A stretch of DNA of 64,000 nucleotides. It comes from Burkholderia stabilis (GTDB lineage: Bacteria; Pseudomonadota; Gammaproteobacteria; Burkholderiales; Burkholderiaceae). Positions within the stretch are counted from its first letter, which is position 1. Each line of letters opens with the position of its first letter. This document shows positions 1-10,114 of this stretch, piece after piece. The notes beneath the pieces were generated by a model. The model was not told the origin of the DNA. It did no database searches and saw only the letters and a program-made list of their open reading frames with translations. Position numbers and translations under genes: made by a program. The stretch lies in contig NZ_CP016442.1 of the NCBI RefSeq assembly GCF_001742165.1, positions 1,984,001-2,048,000 of the forward strand. Reading direction: 5' to 3'.

Positions 1-13
1 TGCAGATACAGGA

Positions 14-1399
14 TCACGGGCGGCTCCCGAGCGCGTCGAGCAGCTTCTGGTGCACGCCGCCGAAGCCGCCGTTGCTCATCACGAGCACGTGGTCGCCCGG
101 GCGCGCGGCATCGACGACGGACTTCACCAGCAGCTGAAGATCGTCGAACGCGCGCGCCTTGTCGCCGAGCGGCGCCAACGCCTCGCCGAGATTCCAGCCG
201 AGCGCGTCGCGCCCTGCCGGCGCACCGTAGCCGAACACGAGATCGGCGTCGGCCAGGCTCGCCGGCAATTGCGACTTCATCACGCCGAGCTTCATCGTGT
301 TCGAGCGCGGCTCGAGCACGGCGAGGATGCGGGCATTCTGGCGGCCGATGCGTGCACGAAGGCCGGCGATCGTGGTGTCGATCGCGGTCGGATGATGCGC
401 GAAGTCGTCGTAGACGGTCACGCCGTCGACGCTGCCGCGCACTTCCATGCGGCGCTTCACGTTGCGGAACGACGCGAGGGAGGCGGCCGCCTGCGCGGGC
501 GGCACGCCGACGTGGCGCGCAGCCGCGATCGCCGCGAGCGCATTCATCCGGTTGTGATCGCCCTGCACCTGCCACGCGACTTCACCGACGCGCTCCGCGT
601 GCGAGTACACGGCAAAGCGCTCGTCGACCGGCACGCCGTCCTCGGCCGGCAGCGCCTGCCAGCCGCCGTCGACGCCGAACCGCTCGACCTCGCTCCAGCA
701 GCCGCGCGTCAGCACGCGCTCGAGCGCATCCGAGCGGCCGTTCGTCACAATCCGCCCGACACCGGGCACAGTGCGCACGAGATGGTGGAATTGCGTCTCG
801 ATCGCGGCAAGATCCGGGAAGATGTCTGCGTGATCGAATTCGAGGTTGTTCAGCACGGCGGTGCGCGGCCGATAATGGACGAACTTCGAGCGCTTGTCGA
901 AGAACGCCGTATCGTATTCGTCGGCCTCGATCACGAAGAAGCTCGAATCGGTGAGCCGCGCCGACACGCCGAAGTTCAGCGGCACGCCGCCGATCAGGAA
1001 GCCCGGGTTCAGGCCCGAATCTTCCAGCAGCCACGCGAGCATCGACGACGTGGTCGTCTTGCCGTGCGTGCCCGCGACCGCGAGCACCCATTTGCCGGCC
1101 AGCACGTGCTCGCCGAGCCACTGCGGGCCCGACACGTACGGCAGGCCGCGATCGAGGATCGCCTCCATCAGCGGATTGCCGCGCGTGACGACGTTGCCGA
1201 TCACGAACAGGTCCGGTTTCAGGTCGATCTGTTCGGCGCCGTAGCCCTCGACCAGCGTGATGCCCTGCGCCTCGAGCTGCGTGCTCATCGGCGGATAGAC
1301 GCCCGCGTCGCAACCCGTCACCGTGTGGCCCGCCTCGCGCGCGAGTACGGCGAGACCGCCCATGAAGGTGCCGCAGATGCCAAGAATGTGGATGTGCAT
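14..1399 (-). CDS. mpl: UDP-N-acetylmuramate:tripeptide ligase Mpl
   Basis: Peptidoglycan-recycling enzyme that joins L-Ala-D-Glu-meso-DAP tripeptide to UDP-MurNAc in the cytoplasm, using ATP. The 461-residue protein has the Mur-ligase layout: an N-terminal Rossmann part beginning MHIHILGICGTFMGGL, then the ATP-binding loop GTHGKTTT at about residues 110-117, then central and C-terminal ligase domains including YDDFAHHPTAI. The frame is open further upstream, but the family's conserved N-terminus starts at the ATG chosen here. It is transcribed away from the next gene, and ampD at 16246 acts in the same recycling route. MurC is the close paralogue, but the MHIHILGICGT start is typical of Mpl. 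Confidence 0.95.
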   Translation of the reverse strand: MHIHILGICGTFMGGLAVLAREAGHTVTGCDAGVYPPMSTQLEAQGITLVEGYGAEQIDLKPDLFVIGNVVTRGNPLMEAILDRGLPYVSGPQWLGEHVLAGKWVLAVAGTHGKTTTSSMLAWLLEDSGLNPGFLIGGVPLNFGVSARLTDSSFFVIEADEYDTAFFDKRSKFVHYRPRTAVLNNLEFDHADIFPDLAAIETQFHHLVRTVPGVGRIVTNGRSDALERVLTRGCWSEVERFGVDGGWQALPAEDGVPVDERFAVYSHAERVGEVAWQVQGDHNRMNALAAIAAARHVGVPPAQAAASLASFRNVKRRMEVRGSVDGVTVYDDFAHHPTAIDTTIAGLRARIGRQNARILAVLEPRSNTMKLGVMKSQLPASLADADLVFGYGAPAGRDALGWNLGEALAPLGDKARAFDDLQLLVKSVVDAARPGDHVLVMSNGGFGGVHQKLLDALGSRP

Positions 1400-1644
1400 A
1401 GATGAATGCTTTCGCGCCGCCGGGCGCCGTCGATTCGGAAAAGATGCGTCTGCGGCGCGGCGCACAGGCCGTGCGACCGGCGCCCGGCCAACGACCTTTG
1501 CCGCGACACAAAGAGCATTATTGTAACTGACGGCCTGCCGTGCCCGGCGGCCCGAACGATGCATGCGAACGCCGCCGCACGCCGGGCGGCAGGCCGCCGC
1601 ACCCGCGCTCGGGCGCTGCGGCGATCGAGTATGATTGCCGGATC

Positions 1645-2289
1645 ATGTCTCGCAAACCTCTTGTCGACCCGCGGCGCGTCCGCGAGGAAATTGCCCAGTC
1701 CGCCGCCCGCCTGATCGCGGAGGACGGGCTGGACTATGCCGGCGCGAAACGCAAGGCCGCGCGCCAGTTGCTGGGCGATTCGCGCGTTGCCGGCGAATGG
1801 CTGCCGGATAACGACCAGATCGAAGAAGAACTGCGCGAGTACCTCGCACTGTTCCAGAGCGACACGCAGCCGGAAGAACTGCGCCGCCTGCGCGAGATCG
1901 CGCTCGACTGGATGCGCCGGCTCGCCGAGTTCCGTCCGTATGTGACGGGCGCCGTGCTGAACGGCACGGCCAACGCGCATTCGGATATCCATTTGCAGGC
2001 ATTCGCCGACAACCCGAAGGACGTCGCGATCTACCTGCTGAACCAGAACATCCAGTACGACGTATCCGAGACGCGGCACTTCGCGGGCCGCGCCGATGTC
2101 GAGACACTGAGCTTCCTGTGGCGCCCGCGGCGCGACGTCGACGCGATCGGCATCCACCTCGCGCTCTACGCGAGCGACGACCTGCGCGGCGCGGTCAAGG
2201 CCGACGCGCGCGGCCGGGTTGCCCGAGCGGATGCCGCCGCGCTGCGTGCGCTCGTCGAAGCAGGCAAAGCCCCTTCCGAACCTGAATGA
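1645..2289 (+). CDS. Conserved protein of unknown function
   Basis: Soluble 214-residue protein, no signal peptide or membrane segment. The start MSRKPLVDPRRVREEI is chosen because upstream residues look like read-through of the intergenic region. A helical, charged N-terminal half (residues 1-100) is followed by a more alpha/beta half containing YLLNQNIQYDVSETRHF. I recall orthologues in Burkholderia being labelled UDP-N-acetylmuramate-alanine ligase, but nothing here resembles a Mur ligase: there is no GTHGKTTT loop and the protein is less than half the length. That label may have leaked from the divergent neighbour mpl. The next gene begins 7 bp downstream, so the two are probably co-transcribed. 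Confidence 0.85.
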   Translation: MSRKPLVDPRRVREEIAQSAARLIAEDGLDYAGAKRKAARQLLGDSRVAGEWLPDNDQIEEELREYLALFQSDTQPEELRRLREIALDWMRRLAEFRPYVTGAVLNGTANAHSDIHLQAFADNPKDVAIYLLNQNIQYDVSETRHFAGRADVETLSFLWRPRRDVDAIGIHLALYASDDLRGAVKADARGRVARADAAALRALVEAGKAPSEPE

Positions 2290-2296
2290 TTCAACG

Positions 2297-2851
2297 ATGA
2301 TGATGAAACGCATGTTGGCGCTCGCGGTGGTCGCGGCCGCCGCCGTCGCCGGCGGAATCGCCGCCGGCCACTGGTTCCGCGGCAGCAGTGCCGACGACGG
2401 CGTCGCCGTCGCCGCGCCCGCCGCACAGGGCAGCCCGGTCGACCAGCTGTGGGCAGCGTCGCTGACGGGTGTCGACGGCAAGCCGGCCACCCTGGCCGCC
2501 TTCAAGGGCCAGAAGGTCGTCGTCAATTTCTGGGCATCGTGGTGCGGCCCGTGCGTCGAGGAGATGCCCGAGCTCGTCGCGCTATCGCATCAATACAAGC
2601 AGAAGGGCATCCGTTTCATCGGGATCGGCGTCGATTCCGAACAGAACGTGAAGAACTTTCTGCAGAAAGTGAAGGTCGACTATCCGGTCTTCGTCAGCGG
2701 TTACGCAGGCGCCGATCTGGCCCGCAATTTCGGAAATACTGCCGGCGCGTTGCCGTTTACGGTCGTCATCGACGAAACCGGCAAGATTCGCGAGACAAAA
2801 TTGGGACAAATCCAGCCGGCCGAGCTGAAAAAGACGCTCGACGCGCTGTAA
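2297..2851 (+). CDS. Membrane-anchored TlpA-like thioredoxin
   Basis: Thiol-disulfide oxidoreductase of the TlpA/ResA type, expected to sit in the inner membrane with its thioredoxin domain in the periplasm. Residues about 4-24 form a hydrophobic signal anchor (MLALAVVAAAAVAGGIAAG). The thioredoxin fold follows from about residue 48, with active site WASWCGPC (C83 and C86). Typical partners are cytochrome c maturation or periplasmic disulfide proteins; none is encoded next to it, so the substrate is unknown. Three successive ATG codons open the gene and any could be used; the first is given. It follows the unknown gene above by 7 bp. Confidence 0.9.
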   Translation: MMMKRMLALAVVAAAAVAGGIAAGHWFRGSSADDGVAVAAPAAQGSPVDQLWAASLTGVDGKPATLAAFKGQKVVVNFWASWCGPCVEEMPELVALSHQYKQKGIRFIGIGVDSEQNVKNFLQKVKVDYPVFVSGYAGADLARNFGNTAGALPFTVVIDETGKIRETKLGQIQPAELKKTLDAL

Positions 2852-3045
2852 CGCGCCCGAACGGCTGTCCGCACGTTGGCGGCGATTTGCTGGTCGATCG
2901 CCGCAATTTCGCGTGAAATCGCCGATACTTTGCAGCCGCACCGGTAATTCTTGCAGGTCCGGCCCGCTCGGCCGTTCGGCAAAACTAGACAAATTTCTCT
3001 AAATAGCGCTAAAGTTCGCGCAATTCCGCAGAAATAGAAGCGACC

Positions 3046-3498
3046 ATGACACGATTGCTGGTGCTGCACGGCCCGAACCTGAACCTTCTCGGCACCCGGG
3101 AACCGGAGGTGTACGGCCGCGTCACGCTGGCGCAGATCGATCAGGCGCTTGCCGCGCGTGCGCAGGAGGCCGGTGCCGAGCTGTCGTCGTTCCAGAGCAA
3201 CCACGAAGGCGCGCTCGTCGACCGCATCCAGGCCGCGCGGGAAGAACAGACCGATTTCATCCTGATCAATCCGGCCGCGTATACGCACACGAGCGTCGCG
3301 ATCCGGGACGCGATCGCCGGCGTTGGCATCCCGTTCGTCGAGGTTCACTTGTCGAACGTGCATCGCCGCGAAGCGTTCAGGCACCACTCCTACTTTTCCG
3401 ACCAGGCCGAAGGCGTGATCTGCGGGCTCGGCTGGAAAGGTTATCTGTACGCGCTCGAGTACGCGCTGGACAAGCTGCAAGGCACGTCGCGCGGCTGA
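3046..3498 (+). CDS. aroQ: 3-dehydroquinate dehydratase, type II
   Basis: Third step of the shikimate pathway: dehydrates 3-dehydroquinate to 3-dehydroshikimate. The 150-residue length and the motifs [17 protein letters not shown] (N-terminus), [15 protein letters not shown] and [17 protein letters not shown] are those of the dodecameric type II enzyme. It lies directly upstream of accB-accC, an arrangement common in proteobacteria. A hairpin with a short T tract separates it from accB, so read-through may be partial. Confidence 0.97.
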   Translation: MTRLLVLHGPNLNLLGTREPEVYGRVTLAQIDQALAARAQEAGAELSSFQSNHEGALVDRIQAAREEQTDFILINPAAYTHTSVAIRDAIAGVGIPFVEVHLSNVHRREAFRHHSYFSDQAEGVICGLGWKGYLYALEYALDKLQGTSRG

Positions 3499-3515
3499 TT
3501 TCGCGATCTAGATTC

Positions 3516-3541
3516 AGCGCCGGCTCCTAACCGGCGCTTTC
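3516..3541 (+). terminator. Hairpin between aroQ and accB
   Basis: Perfect 8-bp stem AGCGCCGG / CCGGCGCT around a 7-nt loop, followed by TTT only. The short T tract suggests a weak terminator or attenuator rather than a full stop; it lies 24 bp before the accB start. Confidence 0.55.
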
Positions 3542-3564
3542 ACGTATTGAAAGGGGAATTCCCG

Positions 3565-4038
3565 ATGGATCTTCGTAAGCTGAAAACTCTGATCGACCTC
3601 GTCTCCGAATCCGGCATCTCCGAGCTGGAAGTGACGGAAGGCGAAGGCAAGGTGCGCATCGTCAAGAACGCGCCGCCGGTCTATGTACAGCAGGCGGCTG
3701 GGTTTGCCCCGCAGGTCAGCGCGCCCGCGCCGTCGATGGCGCTGCCGACCGAAGGTGCCGCTGCGCCGGCCGCAGGCGCCGCTGCCGCGCCCGCCGTTCC
3801 GCAGGGTCACGTCGTGACGTCGCCGATGGTCGGCACGTTCTATCGCGCACCGTCGCCGGGCGCGGACCCGTTCGTCCAGGTCGGCGACACGGTCAAGGAA
3901 GGCCAGACGATCTGCATCATCGAAGCGATGAAGCTGCTCAACGAGATCGAGTCGGACAAAGCCGGTGTGATCAAGGAAATCCTCGTCGAGAACGGCCAGG
4001 CCGTCGAATACGGCCAGCCGCTTTTCGTGATCGGCTAA
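3565..4038 (+). CDS. accB: Biotin carboxyl carrier protein of acetyl-CoA carboxylase
   Basis: Carries the biotin that AccC carboxylates and the AccA/AccD transferase then uses to make malonyl-CoA. The 157-residue protein begins [13 protein letters not shown], has an Ala/Pro-rich linker at about residues 44-80, and a C-terminal biotinyl domain with the EAMK motif; the biotinylated lysine is K123. The start at 3565 is preferred over the in-frame codon 18 bp upstream because AAAGGGG sits at the right distance and the N-terminus then matches the family. accC follows 84 bp later. Confidence 0.97.
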   Translation: MDLRKLKTLIDLVSESGISELEVTEGEGKVRIVKNAPPVYVQQAAGFAPQVSAPAPSMALPTEGAAAPAAGAAAAPAVPQGHVVTSPMVGTFYRAPSPGADPFVQVGDTVKEGQTICIIEAMKLLNEIESDKAGVIKEILVENGQAVEYGQPLFVIG

Positions 4039-4122
4039 GCCCGCCGCGCGGCCTGTCGGCCGCGCGCCGCCGATGCTCGCCAGGCGCCGTTCGCGCGCCC
4101 CTCGAAGAGACGAATACTCGCT

Positions 4123-5490
4123 ATGTTTGAAAAAATCCTCATTGCCAACCGCGGTGAAATCGCGCTGCGCATCCAGCGCGCGTGCCGCGAGCTCGGCGTC
4201 AAGACGGTGGTCGTCTACTCGGAAGCCGACAAGGAAGCCAAGTACGTGCGCCTCGCGGACGAAGCCGTCTGTATCGGCCCGGCCCCGTCGAACCTGAGCT
4301 ACCTGAACATGCCGGCGCTGATCAGCGCCGCGGAAGTCACCGATGCCGAGGCGATCCACCCCGGCTACGGCTTCCTGTCGGAAAACGCCGATTTCGCGGA
4401 ACGCGTCGAGCAGTCGGGCTTCACGTTCATCGGCCCGCGCCCGGAAACGATCCGCATGATGGGCGACAAGGTCACCGCGAAGCAGACGATGATCAAGACC
4501 GGCGTGCCGTGCGTGCCGGGCTCGGAAGGCGCGTTGCCGGACGATCCGAAGGAGATCGTGAAGATTGCGCGCGCAATCGGCTACCCGGTCATCATCAAGG
4601 CCGCCGGCGGCGGTGGCGGCCGCGGGATGCGCGTCGTGCACACCGAGGCTGCGCTCGTCAACGCGGTCAACATGACCCGCGAGGAAGCCGGCCGTGCGTT
4701 CGGCAACCCGCAGGTGTACATGGAGAAGTTCCTCGAGAACCCGCGCCACATCGAGATCCAGGTGCTGTCCGACGCGTACAAGAACGCGATCTGGCTCGGT
4801 GAGCGCGACTGCTCGATGCAGCGCCGCCACCAGAAGGTGATCGAGGAAGCGCCGGCGCCGGGCATCCCGCGCCGCCTGATCGACCGCATCGGCGACCGCT
4901 GCGCGGACGCGTGCAAGAAGATGGGCTATCTCGGCGCGGGCACGTTCGAATTCCTGTACGAGAACAACGAGTTCTACTTCATCGAGATGAACACGCGCGT
5001 GCAGGTCGAGCATCCGGTGTCGGAGCTGATCACGGGCGTCGACATCGTGCAGGAACAGATCCGTATCGCGGCCGGCGAGAAGCTCACGCTGCGCCAGCGC
5101 GACATCCAGTTCCGCGGGCATGCGATCGAATGCCGGATCAACGCGGAAGATCCGTTCAAGTTCACGCCGTCGCCGGGCCGGATCACGTCGTGGCATACGC
5201 CGGGCGGCCCCGGCGTGCGCGTCGACTCGCATGCCTACAATGGCTATTTCGTGCCGCCGAACTATGATTCGATGATCGGCAAGCTGATCACCTACGGCGC
5301 GACGCGCGAGCAGGCGATCAGCCGGATGCGCATCGCGCTGTCGGAAATGGTCGTCGAAGGCATCCAGACCAACATCCCGCTGCACCGCGAGCTGATGATC
5401 GACTCGAAGTTCGTCGAAGGCGGCACCAGCATCCATTACCTCGAAAACCGGCTCGCGCAGAAGCAGCAGGTCGCACCGGAAGAAGCGTAA
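4123..5490 (+). CDS. accC: Biotin carboxylase subunit of acetyl-CoA carboxylase
   Basis: ATP-dependent carboxylation of biotin on AccB, first half-reaction of malonyl-CoA synthesis. The 455-residue protein shows the full biotin carboxylase order: N-terminal domain starting [20 protein letters not shown]-grasp domain with the glycine-rich loop [10 protein letters not shown], the [12 protein letters not shown] segment, and the C-terminal domain. It is the typical bacterial length. It lies in an accB-accC-prmA run; prmA starts 2 bp after its stop. Confidence 0.98.
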   Translation: MFEKILIANRGEIALRIQRACRELGVKTVVVYSEADKEAKYVRLADEAVCIGPAPSNLSYLNMPALISAAEVTDAEAIHPGYGFLSENADFAERVEQSGFTFIGPRPETIRMMGDKVTAKQTMIKTGVPCVPGSEGALPDDPKEIVKIARAIGYPVIIKAAGGGGGRGMRVVHTEAALVNAVNMTREEAGRAFGNPQVYMEKFLENPRHIEIQVLSDAYKNAIWLGERDCSMQRRHQKVIEEAPAPGIPRRLIDRIGDRCADACKKMGYLGAGTFEFLYENNEFYFIEMNTRVQVEHPVSELITGVDIVQEQIRIAAGEKLTLRQRDIQFRGHAIECRINAEDPFKFTPSPGRITSWHTPGGPGVRVDSHAYNGYFVPPNYDSMIGKLITYGATREQAISRMRIALSEMVVEGIQTNIPLHRELMIDSKFVEGGTSIHYLENRLAQKQQVAPEEA

Positions 5491-5492
5491 GC

Positions 5493-6395
5493 ATGAGCTA
5501 TCGCGAACTCGTCGTTGAACTGGCCCGTGAGCATGCGGAGGCGCTGTCCGACGCGCTGCTCGAACTCGGCGCGCTGTCGGTGTCCGTCGAGGACGCCGAT
5601 GCCGACACGCCCGACGAACAGCCGCTCTTCGGCGAGCCGGGCCTCGTGCCCGACCGCACCGCGTGGCAGCACTCGCGCGTGGTCGCGCTGCTCGCGGCCG
5701 ACCATGAGCCGGCCGTGCTGCTCGCGGCGGCCGCGAACGAGATCGGCGTCGCCGAAACGCCGACGTTCACCGTGCGCGAAGTCGAAGAACAGGACTGGGT
5801 GCGCCTCACGCAATCGCAGTTCGAGCCGATTCCGATCGGCGAGCGGATCTGGGTCGTGCCGTCGTGGCACGATGCGCCCGATCCCGATGCGCTCGTACTC
5901 GAACTCGACCCCGGCCTCGCCTTCGGCACCGGCAGCCACCCGACCACGCGCCTGTGCATGGAATGGCTCGAGCAGTCGGTGAAGCCCGGCCAGTCGGTGC
6001 TCGACTACGGTTGCGGCTCGGGCATTCTCGCGATCCTCGCGAAGAAATGCGGGGCGAACCCCGTCATCGGCATCGACATCGATCCGCAAGCGGTCGAATC
6101 GGCGCGGCAGAACAGCGAACGCAACCGTGCGGAAGTCACGTACGGGCTGCCCGATGCATGCCCGGACGGCGAATTCGACATCGTCGTCGCGAACATCCTG
6201 TCGAACCCGCTGAAGCTGATGGCGTCGATGCTCGCGTCGAAGGTCAAACCGGGCGGGCGCATCGCGCTGTCGGGCGTGCTCGCGCGCCAGGCGGACGAAG
6301 TCGCGGCCGTCTACGCGCGTTACGTCGACATCTCGGTCTGGCGCGAACACGAAGGTTGGGTATGCCTCGCCGGAACCCGGCGGGAAAGCCATTAG
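5493..6395 (+). CDS. prmA: Ribosomal protein L11 methyltransferase
   Basis: SAM-dependent methyltransferase that trimethylates several amino groups of ribosomal protein L11. The 300-residue protein has an N-terminal substrate-recognition domain (about residues 1-130) and a Rossmann methyltransferase domain with the SAM loop [11 protein letters not shown] and the catalytic-loop-like VANILSNPL. It is tightly linked to accC, as in many proteobacteria. Confidence 0.96.
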   Translation: MSYRELVVELAREHAEALSDALLELGALSVSVEDADADTPDEQPLFGEPGLVPDRTAWQHSRVVALLAADHEPAVLLAAAANEIGVAETPTFTVREVEEQDWVRLTQSQFEPIPIGERIWVVPSWHDAPDPDALVLELDPGLAFGTGSHPTTRLCMEWLEQSVKPGQSVLDYGCGSGILAILAKKCGANPVIGIDIDPQAVESARQNSERNRAEVTYGLPDACPDGEFDIVVANILSNPLKLMASMLASKVKPGGRIALSGVLARQADEVAAVYARYVDISVWREHEGWVCLAGTRRESH

Positions 6396-6440
6396 AATAG
6401 CGCTGTCCTTCACTCTGGCCAGCAGGCCGCCCGGCTCGAC

Positions 6441-7793
6441 ATGCTTCTTGCGACGCGCTGCCCTCATTGCGAAACCGTCTTCCGGCTGCAGCAGGAACAG
6501 CTCTCGCTGCATGAAGGGCTCGTGCGCTGCGGGCATTGCCACGAAATCTTCAACGCGTCGCAATCGCTCGTTCCCGAGCACGCGCAGCAGCCCGAACCGG
6601 CATTGACCGAAACGGCTGCCGCGCCGGACGCCGGCGACGCGCACCATCAGGCTTCGCCTGCCCGGCTGTTCGCCGCCGACGCACCGGCCGGGGCACCGTC
6701 CGACACCGATTACAAGCCGGAAGGCTGGGACATGTGGGCGCCGTGGCTCGACGGCGGCGTCGATCCGTCACTGCAGCACAACGTGCAGACCTTGCGCACC
6801 GAACCGCTGGTGCCGCTCGCGCTCCCGTCCACCGAAGCCGGCGTCGTTCACCTGTCGGGTACGCCCGCGCCGATCTCGCCCTCCCCGGCCGAGCCGGACG
6901 CACCCGCTGCCGCCACGCATTCACACGAATCGCATTCGCCCCATCGCGAAAACGAAGCATCGGCCGGCCCCGGCGTGGCGCCAGTCGAGCGCGACCCGCG
7001 TGAGCCCCGCTTCGTCGCACCTATTCCGTCCGACGCGGAAACTGCTGCCGATGCAGCCGAACCCGTCGGCAATGCGCGCTTCGCCGTGCCGGACGACGAT
7101 CGCGCGCCACGTGAACCGCACTTTGCTTTCGCGCCGGCGCCCGCCATTCCCGAAACCGCGTCAGAACCCGTCGACAACGCCATCCGGCCCGACAAGACAC
7201 CGGTCGAGGCAACTGCCGGCAACGAGCCCGCCGCACCTTTCGCAGCCGCGCTGACCGACGACGATCGTCCGCACTTCGCCGTGACGCGCGAGACGCGCGC
7301 ACCGCAGCGGCGCGGGTTGCTCGGCGGCTTTTTCGGCGGCCTCGTCGCCGCCGTGCTGGCCGTGCTGCTGGTCACGCAGCTCGCGTGGTGGCAGCGTGAA
7401 ACGCTGATGATCTACTGGCCCGTGACGCAGGGCTGGTTCCGGCAGGCTTGCGCGCCGCTCGGCTGCACGGTCGCGCCGCCGCGCGCGATCGACGGCCTGC
7501 GGCTCGACGCGACCGACCTGCGCCAGCTCGACGGCCCGCGCGAGCTCGAACTGAAGGTGCCGCTGACGAACCGCTACCGCGTCGCGCTCGCGTACCCGTC
7601 GCTCGAGCTGACGCTGCTCGACGACACCAATCACGTCACCGTGCGCCGCGTGCTCGCGCCGCGCGACTACGTGCGCCCGGGCACGCCGATCGACGCCGGG
7701 CTGCCGCCCGGCACGACGCAGACGATGGTCGTCCGCCTCGAAACGAACGGCACGCCCGCCTCGAATTTCCGCGTCCAGATTTTCTATCCGTGA
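6441..7793 (+). CDS. Zinc-ribbon and DUF3426 membrane protein
   Basis: A 450-residue protein with an N-terminal zinc ribbon (C7, C10, C30, C33) of the MJ0042 type. A long low-complexity Ala/Pro/Glu-rich linker follows (about residues 45-285), then one membrane helix ([20 protein letters not shown], about 290-310) and a C-terminal DUF3426 domain ending [10 protein letters not shown]. Predicted topology: ribbon in the cytoplasm, DUF3426 in the periplasm. Function is unknown. It starts 45 bp after prmA and probably belongs to the same transcript. Confidence 0.88.
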   Translation: MLLATRCPHCETVFRLQQEQLSLHEGLVRCGHCHEIFNASQSLVPEHAQQPEPALTETAAAPDAGDAHHQASPARLFAADAPAGAPSDTDYKPEGWDMWAPWLDGGVDPSLQHNVQTLRTEPLVPLALPSTEAGVVHLSGTPAPISPSPAEPDAPAAATHSHESHSPHRENEASAGPGVAPVERDPREPRFVAPIPSDAETAADAAEPVGNARFAVPDDDRAPREPHFAFAPAPAIPETASEPVDNAIRPDKTPVEATAGNEPAAPFAAALTDDDRPHFAVTRETRAPQRRGLLGGFFGGLVAAVLAVLLVTQLAWWQRETLMIYWPVTQGWFRQACAPLGCTVAPPRAIDGLRLDATDLRQLDGPRELELKVPLTNRYRVALAYPSLELTLLDDTNHVTVRRVLAPRDYVRPGTPIDAGLPPGTTQTMVVRLETNGTPASNFRVQIFYP

Positions 7794-7866
7794 CGCGCCG
7801 CGGCGCGCGCTGGCGCGCCCGTCTCAACCCGCGCGCCCGAACGGCGCGCTATTTCGGAGCACGAAC

Positions 7867-8370
7867 ATGAGCAAAGTTACGCTGGGTGGCAACCCGATCG
7901 AAATCGCCGGCACGTTCCCGGCCGCCGGCGCCCAAGCCGCCGATTTCAAGCTGGTCGGCAAGGATCTCGCCGATCTGTCGCTCGCCAGCTTCGCCGGCAA
8001 GCGCAAGGTGCTGAACATCGTGCCGAGCCTCGACACGCCGACCTGCGCGACGTCGACCCGCAAGTTCAACGAAGCCGCGTCGTCGCTCGACAACACGGTC
8101 GTGGTCGTCGTGTCCGCCGACCTGCCGTTCGCCGCCACGCGCTTCTGCACGACCGAAGGCCTCGAAAACGTCGTGACGGCTTCGACGTTCCGCAGCGGCC
8201 GCGCGTTCGCGAACGCGTACGGCGTCGACGTGACGAGCGGCCCGCTGAACGGCCTGACCGCACGTGCGGTCGTCGTGCTCGACGCGCAGGACAAGGTGAT
8301 CCACGCCGAGCTCGTCGGCGAGATCAAGGACGAGCCGAACTACGACGCCGCGCTCGCCGCACTGAAGTAA
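7867..8370 (+). CDS. tpx: Thiol peroxidase
   Basis: Atypical 2-Cys peroxiredoxin that reduces alkyl and hydrogen peroxides with electrons from thioredoxin. The 167-residue length fits the family. Peroxidatic C60 lies in [13 protein letters not shown] and resolving C94 in [11 protein letters not shown], the Tpx-specific spacing. It appears to be transcribed alone or as the end of the preceding run; a GC-rich hairpin follows. Confidence 0.97.
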   Translation: MSKVTLGGNPIEIAGTFPAAGAQAADFKLVGKDLADLSLASFAGKRKVLNIVPSLDTPTCATSTRKFNEAASSLDNTVVVVVSADLPFAATRFCTTEGLENVVTASTFRSGRAFANAYGVDVTSGPLNGLTARAVVVLDAQDKVIHAELVGEIKDEPNYDAALAALK

Positions 8371-8377
8371 TCCGCTG

Positions 8378-8434
8378 CCGCCCGGCCCTGCCGCGCGAGA
8401 CCCGACGGGCTCCGCGCGCCGGCCGGGCGGTTGC
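8378..8434 (+). terminator. GC-rich inverted repeat after tpx
   Basis: Arms CCGCCCGGCC (8378-8387) and GGCCGGGCGG (8421-8430) pair perfectly over 10 bp with a 33-nt loop, followed by TTGCTT. The T tract is poor, so termination is plausible but not certain. Confidence 0.4.
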
Positions 8435-8464
8435 TTCCCTTTACTCTCTACAGGAACGCACGCC

Positions 8465-9403
8465 TTGACTACGCTGATTTGCGGCTCGCTCGCCTACGAC
8501 AACATCATGACCTTCGAAGGTCGGTTCCGCGAGCACATCCTGCCCGACCAGGTTCACCTTCTCAACGTGAGCTTCCTCGTGCCGACGATGCGACGCGAAT
8601 TCGGCGGCTGCGCGGGGAACATCGCCTACGCGCTGCACATGCTCGGCGGCGACGCACGCATCATGGCGACGGTCGGCGCGAACGACGCGGACCGCTATCT
8701 CGAGCGCCTCGACAGCCTCGGCCTGTCGAAGGCAAGCGTGCGCGTGGTGCCCGATACGCACACCGCGCAGGCCATGATCACGACCGATCTCGACAACAAC
8801 CAGATCACCGCATTCCACCCCGGCGCGATGATGCAGTCGCACCTGAACCGCGCGGACGAAGTGCCGGGCGTGAAGCTCGGCATCGTCGCGCCGGACGGCT
8901 TCGACGGGATGGTCCAGCACGCCGAACAGTTCGCGAAGGCCGGCGTCCCGTTCATCTTCGATCCGGGCCAGGGCCTGCCGCTGTTCGACGGTGCGACGCT
9001 GCGCCGCATCATTGAACTCGCGACGTTCGTCGCGGTCAACGACTACGAAGGCAAGCTCGTCAGCGACAAGACGGGCTGGTCCGAACAGGAAATCGCCAGC
9101 CGGGTTCAGGCGTTGATCATCACGCGCGGCGAGCACGGCTCCACCATTCTTCACAAAAACGGCGAAGAACAGATTCCCGTCGTGGGTGCCGAGCGTGTCG
9201 TCGATCCGACCGGCTGCGGCGATGCCTTCCGGGGCGGCCTGCTGTACGGCATCGAGAACGGCCTCGACTGGGCAACCACGGGCCGCCTCGCGAGCCTGAT
9301 GGGCTCGCTCAAGATCGCCCACCAGGGGCCCCAGACTTACGTACTGACGCGCGCCGAAATCGACGCGCGCTTTGAGGCTGCCTTCGGTTACAGTCTCAAA
9401 TGA
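8465..9403 (+). CDS. PfkB-family carbohydrate (adenosine-type) kinase
   Basis: 312-residue sugar or nucleoside kinase of the ribokinase/PfkB superfamily. It begins at a TTG codon (MTTLICGSLAYDN), with no ATG in a suitable place. The N-terminal substrate lid includes FGGCAGNIAYALHMLGG, and the C-terminal signature is DPTGCGDAFRGGL, with Cys in place of the usual Ala of the anion hole and the catalytic Asp present. Annotators often call this group adenosine kinase; the sequence alone does not settle the substrate. Confidence 0.85.
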   Translation: MTTLICGSLAYDNIMTFEGRFREHILPDQVHLLNVSFLVPTMRREFGGCAGNIAYALHMLGGDARIMATVGANDADRYLERLDSLGLSKASVRVVPDTHTAQAMITTDLDNNQITAFHPGAMMQSHLNRADEVPGVKLGIVAPDGFDGMVQHAEQFAKAGVPFIFDPGQGLPLFDGATLRRIIELATFVAVNDYEGKLVSDKTGWSEQEIASRVQALIITRGEHGSTILHKNGEEQIPVVGAERVVDPTGCGDAFRGGLLYGIENGLDWATTGRLASLMGSLKIAHQGPQTYVLTRAEIDARFEAAFGYSLK

Positions 9404-9422
9404 ATATTGTGGGAGAGCAAAG

Positions 9423-9896
9423 ATGTTGACGAAAAAAACCCTCACGCTCGCGGCCATGCTGACGGCCACGCTGACCCTCGCCGGCTGCTTCACGGCGCCC
9501 GGTTCGGCGGACGTCTATAGCGTCGGCCAGGCGCAGCGCGAACAGACGGTCCGCATGGGCGTGGTCGAAAGCGTCCGTGCGGTGCGCATCCAGTCCGACG
9601 GCGGCGGCAGCGCGATCGGCACGCTCGGCGGCGGCGCACTCGGCGCGGTTGCAGGCAGCGCGATCGGCGGCGGCAAGGGATCGATCCTGACCGCCATCGC
9701 AGGCGGCCTCGTTGGCGCGGTCGCGGGTAACGCGGTCGGCGAAAACCTCAGCACGGCGAACGGTGTCGAAATCACCGTGCGCCTCGACAACGGCGATCTG
9801 CGCTCGATCACGCAAGCGGCAAGCGGCGAAGCGTTCCGCGCCGGCGAACGTGTGCGGCTGCTGTCGAGTGGCGGCGTCACGCGCGTCACGCACTAA
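9423..9896 (+). CDS. Glycine-zipper outer membrane lipoprotein (SlyB/Pcp-like)
   Basis: 157-residue lipoprotein. The signal peptide ends in the lipobox LAGC, with C22 as the lipidated residue. A glycine-zipper segment (GTLGGGALGAVAGSAIGGG and repeats) covers about residues 60-110 and is followed by a small beta-rich C-terminal domain. Related proteins (SlyB, Pcp, 17-kDa antigen) sit in the outer membrane and respond to envelope stress. A strong terminator lies 36 bp downstream. Confidence 0.9.
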   Translation: MLTKKTLTLAAMLTATLTLAGCFTAPGSADVYSVGQAQREQTVRMGVVESVRAVRIQSDGGGSAIGTLGGGALGAVAGSAIGGGKGSILTAIAGGLVGAVAGNAVGENLSTANGVEITVRLDNGDLRSITQAASGEAFRAGERVRLLSSGGVTRVTH

Positions 9897-9931
9897 CCGG
9901 GTACCTCAGCACGCGGCGCAAGCCGCGGTCG

Positions 9932-9966
9932 AACGCATGTGCGAAGCTGCACATGCGTTTTTTTTC
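9932..9966 (+). terminator. Rho-independent terminator of the lipoprotein gene
   Basis: Stem AACGCATGTG / CACATGCGTT with an 8-nt loop, followed directly by an uninterrupted T tract. Confidence 0.9.
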
Positions 9967-10011
9967 GTCCGTACTCGCCGGTGCCGGCGCACGGACGAGC
10001 AGAACACGGAC

Positions 10012-10046
10012 GAAAAAAATCCCGCCACCTGAGCCAGATGGCGGGA
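10012..10046 (-). terminator. Rho-independent terminator of the H1-like gene
   Basis: On the minus strand, stem CCCGCCATCT / AGGTGGCGGG followed by ATTTTTTT. It faces the lipoprotein terminator, so the two convergent genes are insulated from each other. Confidence 0.85.
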
Positions 10047-10114
10047 TTGATTGAGTAGCGCTACTCAACCCACGGACACCACGTGAGTGCCCGGGTGGTG
10101 CTGGTCAGCCGCGA

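Noticed and set aside
3514..5436. A 640-codon minus-strand frame opposite accB-accC
   Set aside because: Shadow of two recognised genes.
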